From: Azolla caroliniana
Lineage: Eukaryota; Polypodiophyta
Length of the DNA stretch: 64,000 bases
Assembly (NCBI GenBank): GCA_043228905.1
Contig: JBHGNT010000010.1
Location: forward strand, 1,240,001-1,304,000
Reading direction: 5' to 3'
Positions within the stretch are counted from its first letter, which is position 1; every line of letters begins with the position of its first letter. Of the stretch, positions 24,045 to 35,780 are shown in pieces. The position numbers and the translations under genes are program-made. The notes under the pieces were generated by a model, which was given only the letters and a program-made list of their open reading frames with translations, had not been told where the DNA came from and ran no database searches.

Positions 24045-24155
24045 GAAACGTGACTTTAAATTTTAGGAGTTTTGATTGATAATTACAAGTGAAGCCCAAA
24101 TGAGCAAGCTATATTGAGAAAAGTTTTAAGTATCTAGGGTGATAATTTACATTAG
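24045..24155. repeat. Dispersed repeat Y, uninterrupted copy
   Basis: gaaacgtgactttaaattt...gataatttacattagg matches 48846-48953 joined to 50043-50049. It is the copy without the MULE insertion and so serves as an empty site. A (GT)n(GA)n run follows at 24155-24190. Confidence 0.85.
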
Positions 24156-24190
<35 letters not shown>

Positions 24191-24197
24191 CCTAGAT

Positions 24198-24266
24198 GGA
24201 TGTAGCTCAGTTGGTAAGGTTGCTCAATGGAGACCAGGTGGTCATGGGTTCAACCCCTACATTCCA
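24198..24266 (+). other. tRNA-like sequence, probable SINE head
   Basis: The 5' GGATGTA can pair with the 3' TACATTC (24258-24264) as a seven-pair acceptor-like stem with one G-U. An A-box-like TAGCTCAGTTGG is at 24203-24214 and a B-box-like GGGTTCAACCCC at about 24246-24257. The D-arm is irregular and positions 8-9 seem missing. A tRNA gene is unlikely, and a tRNA-derived SINE promoter is the better reading. Confidence 0.5.
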
Positions 24267-24316
24267 CAGTGGCATCTAGTGAAATAGAGATATATATGAA
24301 GTATATAATAGAGAGG

Positions 24317-24400
24317 TGAGAAAATTGGGTTTCGAACCTAAGACACAATGCTTGTAGTGTTATCGACTTACCACTAGGGTAAGCTAATTACGATAAAAAA
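24317..24400 (-). repeat. tRNA-like SINE unit, minus orientation
   Basis: The minus strand reads ttaccctagtggtaagtcg and then cttaggttcgaaaccca, matching the unit repeated at 23234-23720 in the opposite orientation. Confidence 0.6.
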
Positions 24401-24412
24401 AAGAGATAGAGA

Positions 24413-25660
24413 GAAAGAAAGAAAGATATATTAACATCTTCTAAGACCAAAATAGGCCCATGAGACAATTGGTTTACAACAAAAATGGGGTATTTATCCA
24501 TTCATCGAAAATAAAAATAAAATAAAATAAAATAGAGCTTAAGCTAAACAATTCTAGTAAAAAGCATGTTCTATAAGGAAATGGCTTTATACTAGGCCTA
24601 GTTTCATTTCCATCGAAGTCTCTCGAAAAGAAGCGGGAGGTCAAAGGGTTTCGATGTGGATGTGGCCCATGGTCCCAATGTAAAAGGTACCCCAACCATA
24701 GCTTCTAGGCAGCGTAGCTCACGTTCCCTTATCTTCTTAATTGTTTGTACTGCACGTCGAGGAACTTTGAAGCCCAACATCCGAGGCCGTTTGGTTGTTC
24801 TTTGCCTTTCTGCTTCATCAAGAGAGAGGCCAAGTGGTGTAGGTGTCCACATTCATCATCTCCCCTTGTTCTTGAAAAATTACACTAATTACATGTTGGT
24901 GAATATTAAAAGGGTTATGGTTAACACTTTGTAATTTATTCTCCCTACGTTGTTTTAGCTCTAAGATATACCTACCTAGTCTCTTTATATCTAGGGTATC
25001 TAATAGTTTGGAGAGGGTGGGAGAGGGTTCCTAGTATGTCTTGGTATTTCACCCTTATCTCGGTATACGTTGGACACTTGCATGTAAAGTGATACTCATC
25101 CTCTATCTCTATGTGACATAACCTACATAGCCTTTCCCAACTTAGAGAAGGTCAAGAAGTGTTCCTTATAGTACAACATTTTAGATGGGAGTGGCCCTCG
25201 TGGGGTGATCCATTTATATCGAGTGTAAATTTGCCATATTCTCTTGGCGTATTACTTTATTACAATCTTCATGAGAGATTAAAGTTTGATCAGTCCCATG
25301 GTTGTACTTAACAAGGTTCACATTATAGAATAGGAAAGAAAGGTTGTGCCTTAGTTGGGTGGCAATGTTAAACCACATAAACATATGGTGGCTCAAGATT
25401 ATGATAGAAAATGTCGCTTAATTTATTGCGAAGGAAGGTAATAGGCATGGAAAGACAAGGATTGTAGTTTCTTGGTGGCATGTGGTACCTAGTGATAAAC
25501 AAATAAAATGTGCAAGGTCCTTGATAACTCTCAACTGTGTGTCTTGGGTTTTTTATAGTCGCATCCAATGTCCATCACGTGAAAGGGAAAATACAAATTC
25601 TTTGCAATTGGAGGACTTGACAACATCTCATATTTTGGGATGGGAGGATATGAACTTTTA
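24413..25660 (-). pseudogene. LINE 3' region with C-terminal zinc motif
   Basis: This is a minus-strand LINE copy of the same broad family as 17460-20215. Its 3' end (plus strand aacatcttctaagaccaaaat) lies beside a GAAA-rich tail at about 24400-24430. Minus-strand translation near 25150-25050 gives RLCRLCHIEIEDEYHFTCKC, the C-terminal zinc segment of LINE ORF2, with stops. The 24434-24722 part is repeated at 48357-48645. The 5' limit is uncertain. Confidence 0.65.
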
Positions 25661-25779
25661 TTTACCCTAGTTTAATGCTATGACATGTTTGGGTTTGGTT
25701 AATGCACATGATGCCATGTTATGAACCCATAGAAAAATTATGGCTTTCTAAACAACTAGGAGAAGGCTTCATACTCTAG

Positions 25780-26120
25780 AAATTACCAAGCTATATATCT
25801 AGTTGCAAGAAATGCCAACTTTGGAATATCCAATTCTAGATTTGGCAACCTTGTTTTCCTTTCAACGCTAAGGTGTTTATTTGGAGTGTATCGGTAGATG
25901 GATTATCTCTAGGGGTTGCTTTGCAAAGATGAAGTATTTCTTTTGAAATGTATTTGTTTTGCAAAATTTTAATTTACCTCTAGGATGTTGGAACACAATA
26001 GACATCAATTTATTAGTTGTCTAGCTGTAAGGGCTATTTGAAATTTTATATCTATATTGTGGGTTTCTATGAGTGGATTGTTGAAATCCATGTTTTGATG
26101 GGTGTTTGGCCATGTGCAAT
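25780..26120 (+). pseudogene. LINE ORF2 C-terminal relic (L1-like)
   Basis: The plus-strand frame, with stops, gives PFNAKVFIWSVSVDGLSLGV, ALQR, CLF-like residues and FISCLAVRAIWN-like residues. This is the pattern of the zf-RVT segment at the end of plant L1 ORF2 proteins. Highly decayed. Confidence 0.5.
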
Positions 26121-28030
26121 AGAAAATGCCTTATCCACATATTGAGGTAGGGATATAATCGGCATATGTAGAACACCTTTGTTTTTAATGCTCAATATGA
26201 GGTTCAAAGACAAGTTTAACAACTAAAAGGCAATTTGGATGGCAATTTTCCTTATTGAAAACTTCAGAGATGTTGTCATAATAGGAATTAGGCCTATTTA
26301 GGTTGGCATGACATCATATCCATCATTCGCATGGGTCTTTATCACATAGGGCTAGGTATGCCCATAACTATATATCTAGAGAAAGGTATGGTTTGGGAAC
26401 CCTCGTAGTTTTTTTGGCAATCCAATAGGATATCATTATCTATCCATTGTAATTGAACTTCGTAATTAAAATATTACTATTTATGGGAAACAAACATCTT
26501 GCAAAGGAGATTGAAATTTGTCATTAGTTGTATGATGTATCATTCCCCTTTCTAGAGTAGTTATTTATTGGGCTATCATTTGCTTGCCTTACCAAGCAAC
26601 AAAATATCATGGTGTTGTATGCAATCTCGTAGAGAGGGTACTTAGCAAGCATGTTCATGCATGCCATTAACGTGTTCCTATACAATCAAAAGCTATTGCA
26701 TAATTGTTTGAGGATAACTCTTGACTTATCGTCAAGCATGCTTTTTGGACTCGTGGAGTTTTGTTTTTGTTCACGATTCATGAGCACGAGGGAGAAAGCG
26801 TGTACGTTAATGGTAAGTATCTTTGACTTAACAGAAAGACATGAAACGCTATATGAATGGCTTTGAAAGGCCAGCGTGGCATTGACATTAATGGAAGGGT
26901 ATTTGAACATCTTCAAAAGGCCAAAGAAGGTACTTATACAATGGCATATATTAAATCCATACATTAATTCAATAGATCACATTTAGTAAAAAATAGGGAA
27001 ACTTTTGAGATTTGGAATAGGCTACACAAGTCAACATAAACATTGCCAACCACCAAGGTTACACCGGTGAGTAAAACCTTTTTGGAGCTCCTTAGGGACT
27101 AATTCACTATTTGGAGATTGAATGGACATAGAAACCTTAAAATTGGTAGATTATCATACTTTTCTCACGATTTATCGTTATTCATCCCAAGAAGTGAGTG
27201 AAGGAGAGGCATTTAAACATATATATTAGTTTTATGAGAAATAAACACTCAAGATTGGGCCATAGTTGAGTTGATTGTGTCGATGGTGAGGTTGTGACTT
27301 AATAATTGATGTAGCATAAGGTTTAGGAACACAATAGATGGTGTAACAAAATATGTGTGAAAGTCGTGAATGGACAAAAAGTCCTCATGTTGGTGTGAGT
27401 CAGTTACCTAAGACTTAAAATTAAATATAGAAGGGGATTAATGCTACGACAGAGGACAAGCCTCACAACATGCCATGCCTATTTATTTGCATTGTCATTG
27501 CCATAGTTCTTGTTCTTATTCTTTAACTTCACCACCAATGAGTGTGAGGATCATGACAATTGGTATCAACAAGTTTGTCACTTGGATTAACTGTTGCATA
27601 TTGAGAGGGCATGGAGAACCAGTACATTCCATAATGGCATCAATAATGGTGCAAATAGCATGTAGAACAATAAGCGAAAAACGTCGAAAACATCCTTAGG
27701 ATTCTCCAGTGGGCCATCCTTACTACCAAGTAGGGGCATTTGTGGAGATAAATGAGAACATGTAATTCATCAAGGTTTTGCATTTCTCCTTAATCCCTTA
27801 ATTGAAGTGCAACTTGAAGAGACCGGTTATCACACATTTTGTTTGTGCATGAACAACGTAACGTGATTATATTAGAAAATGAAACAATGCATATCAATGC
27901 CAAGATTGTCAAACACAAATAGGTTGCTTTAATCAGGAAAGCACGCGTGCAAACGGATCGTCATTTGCGTGATTAGGAACCTTATTATTGCATGGGCTCA
28001 ATAACGTGTAGGATCGATTACGTTTTTACG
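26121..28030. other. No gene seen
   Basis: About 1.9 kb of AT-rich sequence with only short frames. No transposon ends, RNA gene or conserved protein segment could be recognised. It may hold further decayed LINE sequence. Confidence 0.5.
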
Positions 28031-28451
28031 TAGTGTTAGCTCCCCGTGCTTTTAACCGCCTAGATGAGAGAAGCTACGGAAGCACTTCGTGGCACTTTGA
28101 AGGTTGGACCGAGCACAACATTGTAGAACCTCCTATTTTGTTGTGTCCGGCCATATATGGTCACAAGGACCTCCTCTCTTGCAGCCGCCAGTGCGCCACC
28201 ACCCCGAGACAGCCCAAACCGGTTAAGGAAGCTCAAGCCTAAACCGAACCGCCAAACGGTTTAAAAACGGTTCGGTTCAGGCTTGAGCCGAGTCGTTGCC
28301 GATTCCCGGAGGCCCCTGTGGCCAAGATGACAGGGGATCCTCCTCCCCTGTTCTTTTCATCAACTCTCCCAACCCAAGCTTCCGCCTGCTGCTGATCTCC
28401 TGCTCCTCCTCGCCCGGCGAACCATCCCATTCCCTCCTCTTATTCTGCAGG
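28031..28451 (+). other. GC-rich exon-like block ending in a splice-donor-like site
   Basis: The block is markedly richer in GC than its surroundings and ends ttctgcag|gtaagatcc, a near-consensus plant 5' splice site at about 28451. A long AT-rich intron-like tract with T-rich runs follows. No open reading frame with recognisable homology is present. It could be a non-coding first exon (5' UTR) of a gene whose body is gone or not recognised, or an lncRNA. It contains a strong hairpin (28231-28288). Confidence 0.35.
28231..28288. repeat. 21-bp inverted repeat (hairpin)
   Basis: The left arm gctcaagcctaaaccgaacc(g) at 28231-28251 and the right arm at 28268-28288 are complementary except for one position, around a 16-nt spacer. 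Confidence 0.9.
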
Positions 28452-29679
28452 TAAGATCCTCTTAAGAATCACTGCCTTTCAAGATCATCTTTGGTTTTTA
28501 GGGTTTGAGGTGATGTAAGCATCACCTTTTCATGGAATCAAAAGCTGATACAGTTCCTTCCGTAATCTAGTGCAATCCATGAAGGATCTTCCTATTTTAG
28601 AGGTTAAGATCGTTAAAGAATCACCATTTGTGATACTCAGAAGCTTACACAGTCTTAACCTTTGAAATTCTTAGGGAATCTATCCTTTATCGGGCCACGT
28701 CATCTAAAAATCCTCGTTTCTTGACAATCATAAGCTAGTCCAAAATGTAATCTTTGTGAAATCCCTAAATGGATAACGATGAACGTTGAAACTGTTTCGA
28801 CCTGTCAGGTCTGTGAAGTCTGTAATGAATCTGTTTTTTTATGGTCTGTCCAGATATATCTAAGAATTTCCAGTTGATAAATCAGAAGCTCAATGAAGAG
28901 TAAGAAAGTTGATAAATCAGAAGCTCAATGATAAATCTTTATGAAATACCTGAACAAACTGAATCTTTGAGTGATTTAAATTAATATGCATTGTTAAGCA
29001 ACTTGGAGTTTTGAATAGAGAGAGGAGATGTCTCTTAGTTTATGTTTTGAATAGAGTAGGAGATGTCTCTTGCGTTAGGGAATCATTGTCTGTATCAAGT
29101 ACCAATAGATGATATATGGTATGCTTTTATGTGAAAGGAATTGAAAAGTAAACTACTAATTCATTTACATTGCTATATGAATGATTGAGTTTGAAATCTT
29201 TTTGTCCCATTTCTGATCCTCACAAGAATATCTAGATTGAACATGGTTCTTGAGCAGCTAGTCAAGGCACCTATAGTTTCCCCGTTGTTGGATCTCTTGC
29301 TGGAGTGGCGCCAAACATCTTTGATCTTTGTATCGTACTGCTTTGATATGTTTGCTGTCACTCATTTCCTGATTATATAAACAAATTGAAATGTTTGTGT
29401 ATTTAGTCTTTATTCTCTATATGATATCCAAATTCCATTACAAATTTAACTATTCCTCTTGATTAAAGACCAAATGATCTCCCATTCATTTAATTCCGGC
29501 AATGATTTCGAGTTTTGAAACGTTTGATTTCATCCTTACCCTTGACTTACTCTTGTGGTTCCACATTCATGAATATTATATGTGGCTGTAGATATCTGGA
29601 CCAACTTTCAGTTTGTTTTGCTATTTCTTTATATGGGGGTGGAACTTGAAATAATTTCTTTTAATAACTAAAGTGGGTT
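28452..29679. other. Intron-like AT-rich tract
   Basis: No coding frame. A short tandem copy of gttgataaatcagaagctc lies at about 28873 and 28910. The tract follows a splice-donor-like site and could be an intron. No convincing acceptor plus downstream exon was found. Confidence 0.4.
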
Positions 29680-30180
29680 TCAGTTATTTCTTTTCTATTC
29701 TCCCAAGAAACCCTAACCTCAGTAGAAGCATTTGTTGAGCTCTATATAAAACCTTAACCTATATAGAATCATTTGAGGAGGTCTATGGTTGAGATTTCGA
29801 TCATATGCTATGTGGTGAATGTTTTAGTTTTTTTCATTTTTTATGCTTTTCCGAGAATCCGTAATCTCTATAGAAACAGTTGATGAGTTCTATGGTTGGC
29901 ATCTGGCTGTAAACAGACTTTTCTTTTACATAAAACCTTAACCTATATAGAATCTTTTGAAGAGGATTGGATTTGGATCATATGCTATGTGGTGAGTATT
30001 TTACTGTTCTCCAAGAAATCGTAACCTATATCTTATTATTTGACAAGTTCTGTCGCTGTAAACTTGTCTTTTTCTTTTACACGAAACCTTAATCTATGCT
30101 GAATCATGAGGAGGTTTATGGTTGGGATTGGTCATGTCCTGTGCGGTGTTTGCTTTAGCATTTTTCATTTTATACTCATG
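29680..30180 (+). repeat. Degenerate tandem repeat in the intron-like tract
   Basis: Related units begin near 29700, 29745, 29865, 29930, 30010 and 30085. They contain variants of aaaccttaacctatatagaa, tttgaggaggtctatggttg and gatcatatgctatgtggtga. The pattern suggests an old composite minisatellite of roughly 150-190-bp units. Confidence 0.7.
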
Positions 30181-32820
30181 AATCATGTTCTATAAAGTTC
30201 TAATCTTGTTTAATTTTCATTGACTGAGATAGATCATCATAGAGCTCTGAGTAGTTAACTTTTGGGAAAATCTTCTAACATGATAAAGAGGAACATGTAA
30301 GTGTTCTTCACATTATTAATGGAAATCATTTAAACGTATTAGAACTTTGTACTTGGGAATATATGAAACTATATTTTGAGGGTATCAATTGAACATGTGT
30401 GATACTGGTGATTAACGACTGGCATTTTTGGAATATATAAAGAAAATGTATGTGAATGGCACAAAAGGTCTATAAAATAAAATTTGATAGAACTCAACCA
30501 TGGTTTCATCTGGAATACAGTAATGGGATTACAATAGTTACCATGGGTAATCATGGGTAAAAACTCATTTGTCTTAGTCGAATCAAGTACTCCCAAATGA
30601 GACTTCTAATAAGCAGTCATAAGAGAAAAAAATATGATGCCCTTAGACTCTAAATTGCATATAATTTTGTGTATATTTCTCTTTAATAAGATGTATCCAT
30701 AGCATGCAACTACTTTAGATACTACTTGCGTATTAGCCATGCATTTCAGAAGTGGTGAACCACAAAACTGAAATATTCCTCGCTCTCCCATTGAGATGGG
30801 AGAATAAATACACGTGAGCTGATAGAGCAATGTGGTTGATGCTATGAGTTCATATAGGAACATGTGAAGGTAGTTAAAGTCCCACGACTTGATATCACCA
30901 AATCCAGCCATGTTAATTGTTTGTGAATATCAAAGTCTTGATAGGTCCCATTGTCTATCTAATGTAGCTAGGTGGATGCAGTTTATACTTATTCCTCTTA
31001 TAAGTTGGGGACACTTGGGATACGGTTTTTACAAGCTTTTGCATCTGGTAAGCGAAAACTCATATTGAAATATGATGCAAGTTTCTTTTCTCTCTTCCAA
31101 GAGAATTACTCCATCATTACAATATATATTTGGAGCAATATAAGAATTTTAGTAGCTTATGTCTTGTAATTTGTTTCAAGCTTTATCATTGTTTTTAAGG
31201 TTTAGGGTGGTTAATAGGTGGTGTGCACAAGCAATAAAGGAATTTGCTAGGTCATCCACAAATGTGACATGAACTATGGCAAGGTTCAATATTCAAGTTC
31301 AAATCCTTAGGTTCTCAAGCAACATTGTATCCGAAGAGCTTTAGATTTCACACTATGCCAAGCTCATGATTCGCATCAAATACGATAAGTACATTCATTG
31401 ATAAAACACAATGTAAATCCACATAGGATGCTTATCAAGTCATATTCAAGGAGCTAAGCTATATGAAGTATATTTTATCTTTTGAAAGAGGGTACATATG
31501 AAATTTCAGTGTGTGGATTCACTCAATCCTATTAGGCATAAATCTCTGCATTAAAAGGTTTTAGACACCAGGAATATTTATTTTGTTATAGATTGTAATA
31601 CCTAACATTCACATGTTTACCCTGAAGGATTCAATTGTAGTAATGGGTGTAAACTCACTACCTTTTTCTACAGATATAGGGATGGCGTGTTTGCTAAAGC
31701 TATGTTACAACCCCACAAAAGACATAATATTACAATATTATATGAAGTATGATGCAATTTTTCGGGAAAAAGAAAGAAAGAAAGATGCAAGACTGCTTCT
31801 TAGACAAGCATGGATTTCTTCTTGTGACAATTGGCTAGATCCCAACAATGTGGAGGACATCAATACCAAAAGATCTTTCATGTGAAATATAATTCATAAT
31901 GGCGTGTTGTTGATAAATAAGAAGATGCATGGATTGATTGACAAAATGATGTTGAAGGCTACTAAAAGATGTTATATTAAAATATAATATGAAGTCATGA
32001 AAATGTATGATGCCTACAAGGTTGACACTCAACAAGCACAATTACAATGTTTGGAGCTTCATGCCCTACGGGACAAAGGTATATTTTATAGATGGGTTTT
32101 TGACAAGGTGGGTTGTTTTACTCTACACCAAAGTATTTATTTAAGCCGATAGTTAGAACTTAAACCTTGGTAAAAAAACATGGGTATTACCTCTATGTAC
32201 ATATTTCAAGTACAACCTAAGGGTGTTTTTACTACTTTGGTTTCTTTTTCTTAGAGAAGAAGAAGAAGAATGGATGATGCATTATACCATTTATTAGATA
32301 GGTATAGATTTTTGTCATCTATTGGCAATTGATTAAAACTTAAGAACATAGAAAACTATCATACTAGAGACACATTAGCAAAATAAATTGAACACAAGGT
32401 GGATATATCATGAAGGCAATAGTGGATGAGCAAAAACTCATTGCAAGGGAGAGCAAAGCACATGTCAATACAACCCAAAGGGGTTAAAAAATGACGTTGA
32501 CGATGTTTTGAGTAGGCCCAAATTATAGGAAAAACCATGTGTGGTGCTAAGGAAACACCATGCAAAGCAAGCACATTACCAATTTACATGTGTTGCTAGT
32601 ACAAAGTGGTAGTCGTAGGTAAACCAACCACTATCATGGGTAGGGGGAGTTCCTTTCTCCAAATATTGGTCATGCCATCACATCCTTGTTTTCAACACCG
32701 TAGTTTTCATCTCCCAAAATTTGGTCGCACCTCTCGCTTCTTTTCACAATATTTTTGTCCCAACAAATCATCGCACCTTCCCATGCTTATTTTCAAGACC
32801 ATAACATGCCCCTCTCTCTC
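30181..32820. other. No gene seen
   Basis: About 2.6 kb of AT-rich sequence. Short frames are present but none has a recognisable domain. No terminal repeats or tRNA-like boxes were identified. Confidence 0.5.
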
Positions 32821-32849
32821 TAGTCAACAACATTGGATGTAAGCTACAA

Positions 32850-33546
32850 AAGAATCATAAAAGTAAGATTCTCTCATCCGGTTGGGTTGTTGACATAAGG
32901 AAATGGTTTAGAAGATGGGGTTTGGATGATCTTTTAGATCTTTCAGGCAGTGTTATGCACTATGTAATGATTCATGAAAGGTTGGTGGAATCGTGAAGGA
33001 TGAAGTGGGAAGATGCTACGAGGACAAAGCTAGAATACTACATTGCAAATGTCAACCCTCAATGTTGGTCTTAATATAAAGCAAGAATGCCTATTGATCG
33101 TATCCAACCTTATGTCATTACCAATATGAGAAGTAATGCTCGTAGAGCCCTTACACTACATCGCACTCGATCTCAAAAGTTATGTATTGAAGTTGCATCA
33201 TGGTATCAAAATGTAACTAATTTGAAGACATGCAAAGTATGCAATGAAGGCATGGTAGAGGATGAATGTCACTTGCTCTTCACATGCTCGACATATAATG
33301 CAATTCGTTTAAGATATGCTGACATACTAAGAGGGAGTGATAACTTAAGTGCCATACTTAAGACACCGCCGAGAAGGTTGAGCTCATATGTGTATGCTTT
33401 ATTCACACATTGAGAATTTATGCTTCAATGTATGAATACCCCTTCTTAGGAAGGAGACACATATTAAGAACACATGTATACTCTAGTCCCATAGGTCAAA
33501 ATTGGCCTCTTTATGGACGATAAAAATTCTAATTCTAATTCTAACA
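32850..33546 (+). pseudogene. 5'-truncated LINE: ORF2 C-terminus, 3' UTR and tail
   Basis: The open frame 33087-33413 gives a C-terminal zinc segment (CKVCNEGMVEDECHLLFTC) preceded by YIANVNPQC and MPIDRIQPY. These align with the corresponding part of the LINE at 18245-20251. The 3' UTR-like ccataggtcaaaattggcc is followed by a (ATTCTA)n-like tail at about 33526-33546. The 5' limit is approximate. Confidence 0.8.
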
Positions 33547-33768
33547 GATTATAATGAACTTACCACATTGTTTAGGCCTCGTTTCAATTAGATAATATAT
33601 ATTTTATTCCTCTTTGCAAATTTGAATTTTTTATTCTTGTCCTAATAATTCATGGCTCATAACTTTGCTTGAACTTTAAAGGTTCCAAAATATTAAAGTT
33701 CATTTTGGCCATTATCATAAGTGACCTCCACAAATTACTAAGAAAATATATAAACCCGTGATCAAAAC

Positions 33769-34352
33769 TAGCAATGGGCGCGGTTCGGTTCGGTTTCAAG
33801 GCAAAGAAATCGAACTAAACCGAAACGGAACCGTTTATTTAAAACAAAAACCAAACCAACCCGTTTATGAACTCTCAGTATTGAAACCAAACCATTTAAG
33901 AAATAGTTGAAACCAAACCATTTAAAACCAAACCGTTTAAGGAAAAGTTGAAACCAAACTGAACCATTTAATAAAAAATTTAAACCTAACCACTTAAATT
34001 AGTTTAATTTAACATCTAAATAAACAAAAATACATTAAATTAAATAAGCATTTAAGTTAAATTTATTAAATCAATAAAAGAAACTTTAATTGAACCATTA
34101 AATTAAATAAACATTCAAGTTAAATTAATTAAATCAATAAAAACCCATTAATTAAACCATTAAATCAATAAACTATTAAGGTAAAACAAAAGTTAACCTA
34201 TAAACCTATAAACCCAAGTTTTAGAATCGAACCAAACTGAAACTGAACCATTTATCAAAAATCCAAACCAAACCAAACCATTATATTTTTTTGGAGCCAA
34301 TAAACCATTTAATGGTTCGGTTTGGTTTGAGCCGAAACCGTGCCCATTACTA
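33769..34352. mobile_element. hAT-type MITE with 8-bp target duplication
   Basis: The 584-bp element has terminal inverted repeats beginning TAGCAATGGGCGCGGTT at the left and, read inward from the right end, TAGTAATGGGCACGGTT. It is flanked by atcaaaac (33761-33768) and atcaaacc (34353-34360), an 8-bp duplication with one mismatch, as hAT transposases make. The interior is AT-rich and full of aaccaaacc/ggtttggtt words, so both halves can fold on each other. No transposase frame is present, so it is non-autonomous. Confidence 0.82.
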
Positions 34353-34360
34353 ATCAAACC

Positions 34361-35295
34361 ATGGAGCTATATCATTTTTATATTAGTTGACAAGAAGTCA
34401 ATCACCTTCCCTCGGTCTGTGTATAACATGTGATAAATGTTCAAGGTGGGCCCAAAGTAATTATTATCCTCCCAAATCCATCCAAGGTGGAACCCTTGCA
34501 TATAGGAAATAAACAAACAAATATTCTACTTTATAGCTCAATTGACCGAAAAGAAGTTCAATGGATCCATAGAAGGCACGATATAATGGACACATTCCCT
34601 AGCCACATGAAATTACCTTGTAAATTTATGACATTTGAAATGATGTTAACTCATTATACACATAGAATATTCCAATGCAATGACAAAGAAAGTAATAATG
34701 ATCATAACTTTATCCTCAACATGTAAGGACATTCCATGCATTTCTCAGTTCCTTATCAACACAATTTTAGAATCACTTAAACAACAAATAAGAGTTTAGT
34801 TTTTGTGTGTGTGTCCCATCTTATTAACATGTAAGGTAGAAAACAAGAAAAACGCAAAAGTCTACCAATATACCAAACACGTGTTTAAGTAGACATTTCC
34901 AAATTCCAATGTATTTATGAGCATATTGAAAATTTGTAATGTGTCATTAAGGTGGATTTTGACTACATTTGCCGAGTTCCGATGTGCTATTAGAGTGTAT
35001 TTTTCAATATATTGGCTAGAAAACCATCCATGACCGCTTTTCATGCAGGAACATTTGTCATAATGGAATTCGGTAAGTCATAAAAAATAAAGTGACATAC
35101 TTTTTTACTTTTAAGTGGGTTCCATTATCCATATACCAAGGTGATAAAAGACTACCACTACCGGAAAGGTCAAGATTTACATGCAAGTTGAACAAGAAGA
35201 TGAGTGAGTGGAATGTTGGTGCGCAAGTGATAGCGGCAATGCTTGGAGACCAAGTGCATGGAACATACATATAAATGGGCCGGGGAGTGGCAAGA
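34361..35295. other. No gene seen
   Basis: AT-rich spacer between the MITE and the upstream region of the chalcone synthase-like gene. It contains only short frames with no recognisable domain. Confidence 0.5.
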
Positions 35296-35352
35296 AAGGA
35301 TAGATAGCTAGATATTTTTAGCGTCCATAGAGAGGTCAATAGTGACATGTCG
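35296..35352 (-). repeat. LINE 3' end remnant
   Basis: The minus strand reads ttgacctctctatggacg followed by taaaaatatctagctatct, matching the 3' ends of the LINE copies at 33500 and 44900. Only the last ~57 bp are present. Confidence 0.65.
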
Positions 35353-35509
35353 ATAGATAGGTAGATGTGAGTCAGTACTAGATTGGGCCTTTGACAACGC
35401 TACGGATCGAATAAGAAACAAAGGGCAATGTGAAGAGGCCGAAAAGTGTAGAAGAGTGAAAAAGATGAAAAAGGAAGGAAGGAGAGGAAAAGAAGAAATA
35501 ATTAATGAT

Positions 35510-35515
35510 CACGTG
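35510..35515. promoter_or_regulatory. G-box (CACGTG) upstream of the chalcone synthase-like gene
   Basis: A perfect G-box lies 428 bp before the start codon. G-boxes bound by bZIP/bHLH factors are common in light-responsive chalcone synthase promoters. Activity here is inferred from position only. Confidence 0.45.
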
Positions 35516-35583
35516 TGGGAGGGAAGGGAAGCTTGTGAGCGAGTCCAAAAAAGAAAAGAAGCCCATGCATAACCATGGCATGT

Positions 35584-35599
35584 CATGGGCATGCCCATG
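35584..35599. promoter_or_regulatory. 16-bp perfect palindrome in the promoter region
   Basis: catgggcatgcccatg is its own reverse complement. An RY-like CATGCAT is 14 bp upstream at 35564-35570. Function unknown. Confidence 0.4.
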
Positions 35600-35772
35600 G
35601 AGGGAACGTGTTTTGAGGCATATCCTAAATGTGTAATAATGAATGGGGTGGTAGTGTGTGCAAGCAAGAAGCATGAGGAGGAAAGATCCACACGGGTAGT
35701 CCCTTGGACATGCACCACCATCATCATCACCATCATCATCATCCATACATTCACTACACCACACTTTTCTCT

Positions 35773-35780
35773 AATATAAT
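35773..35780 (+). promoter_or_regulatory. TATA-like box of the chalcone synthase-like gene
   Basis: aatataat lies 158 bp before the ATG and would give a 5' UTR of roughly 120-130 nt, which contains no upstream ATG. Other TATA-like words in this AT-rich region are possible. Confidence 0.4.

Noticed and set aside
24198-24266. A functional tRNA gene
   Set aside because: The acceptor stem pairs but the D-arm is irregular, no convincing anticodon arm is seen, and it sits among SINE-like repeats.
29680-30180. Interstitial telomere repeats (cccta/ccttaacc words)
   Set aside because: The words occur once per long diverged unit and not as a TTTAGGG tandem array.
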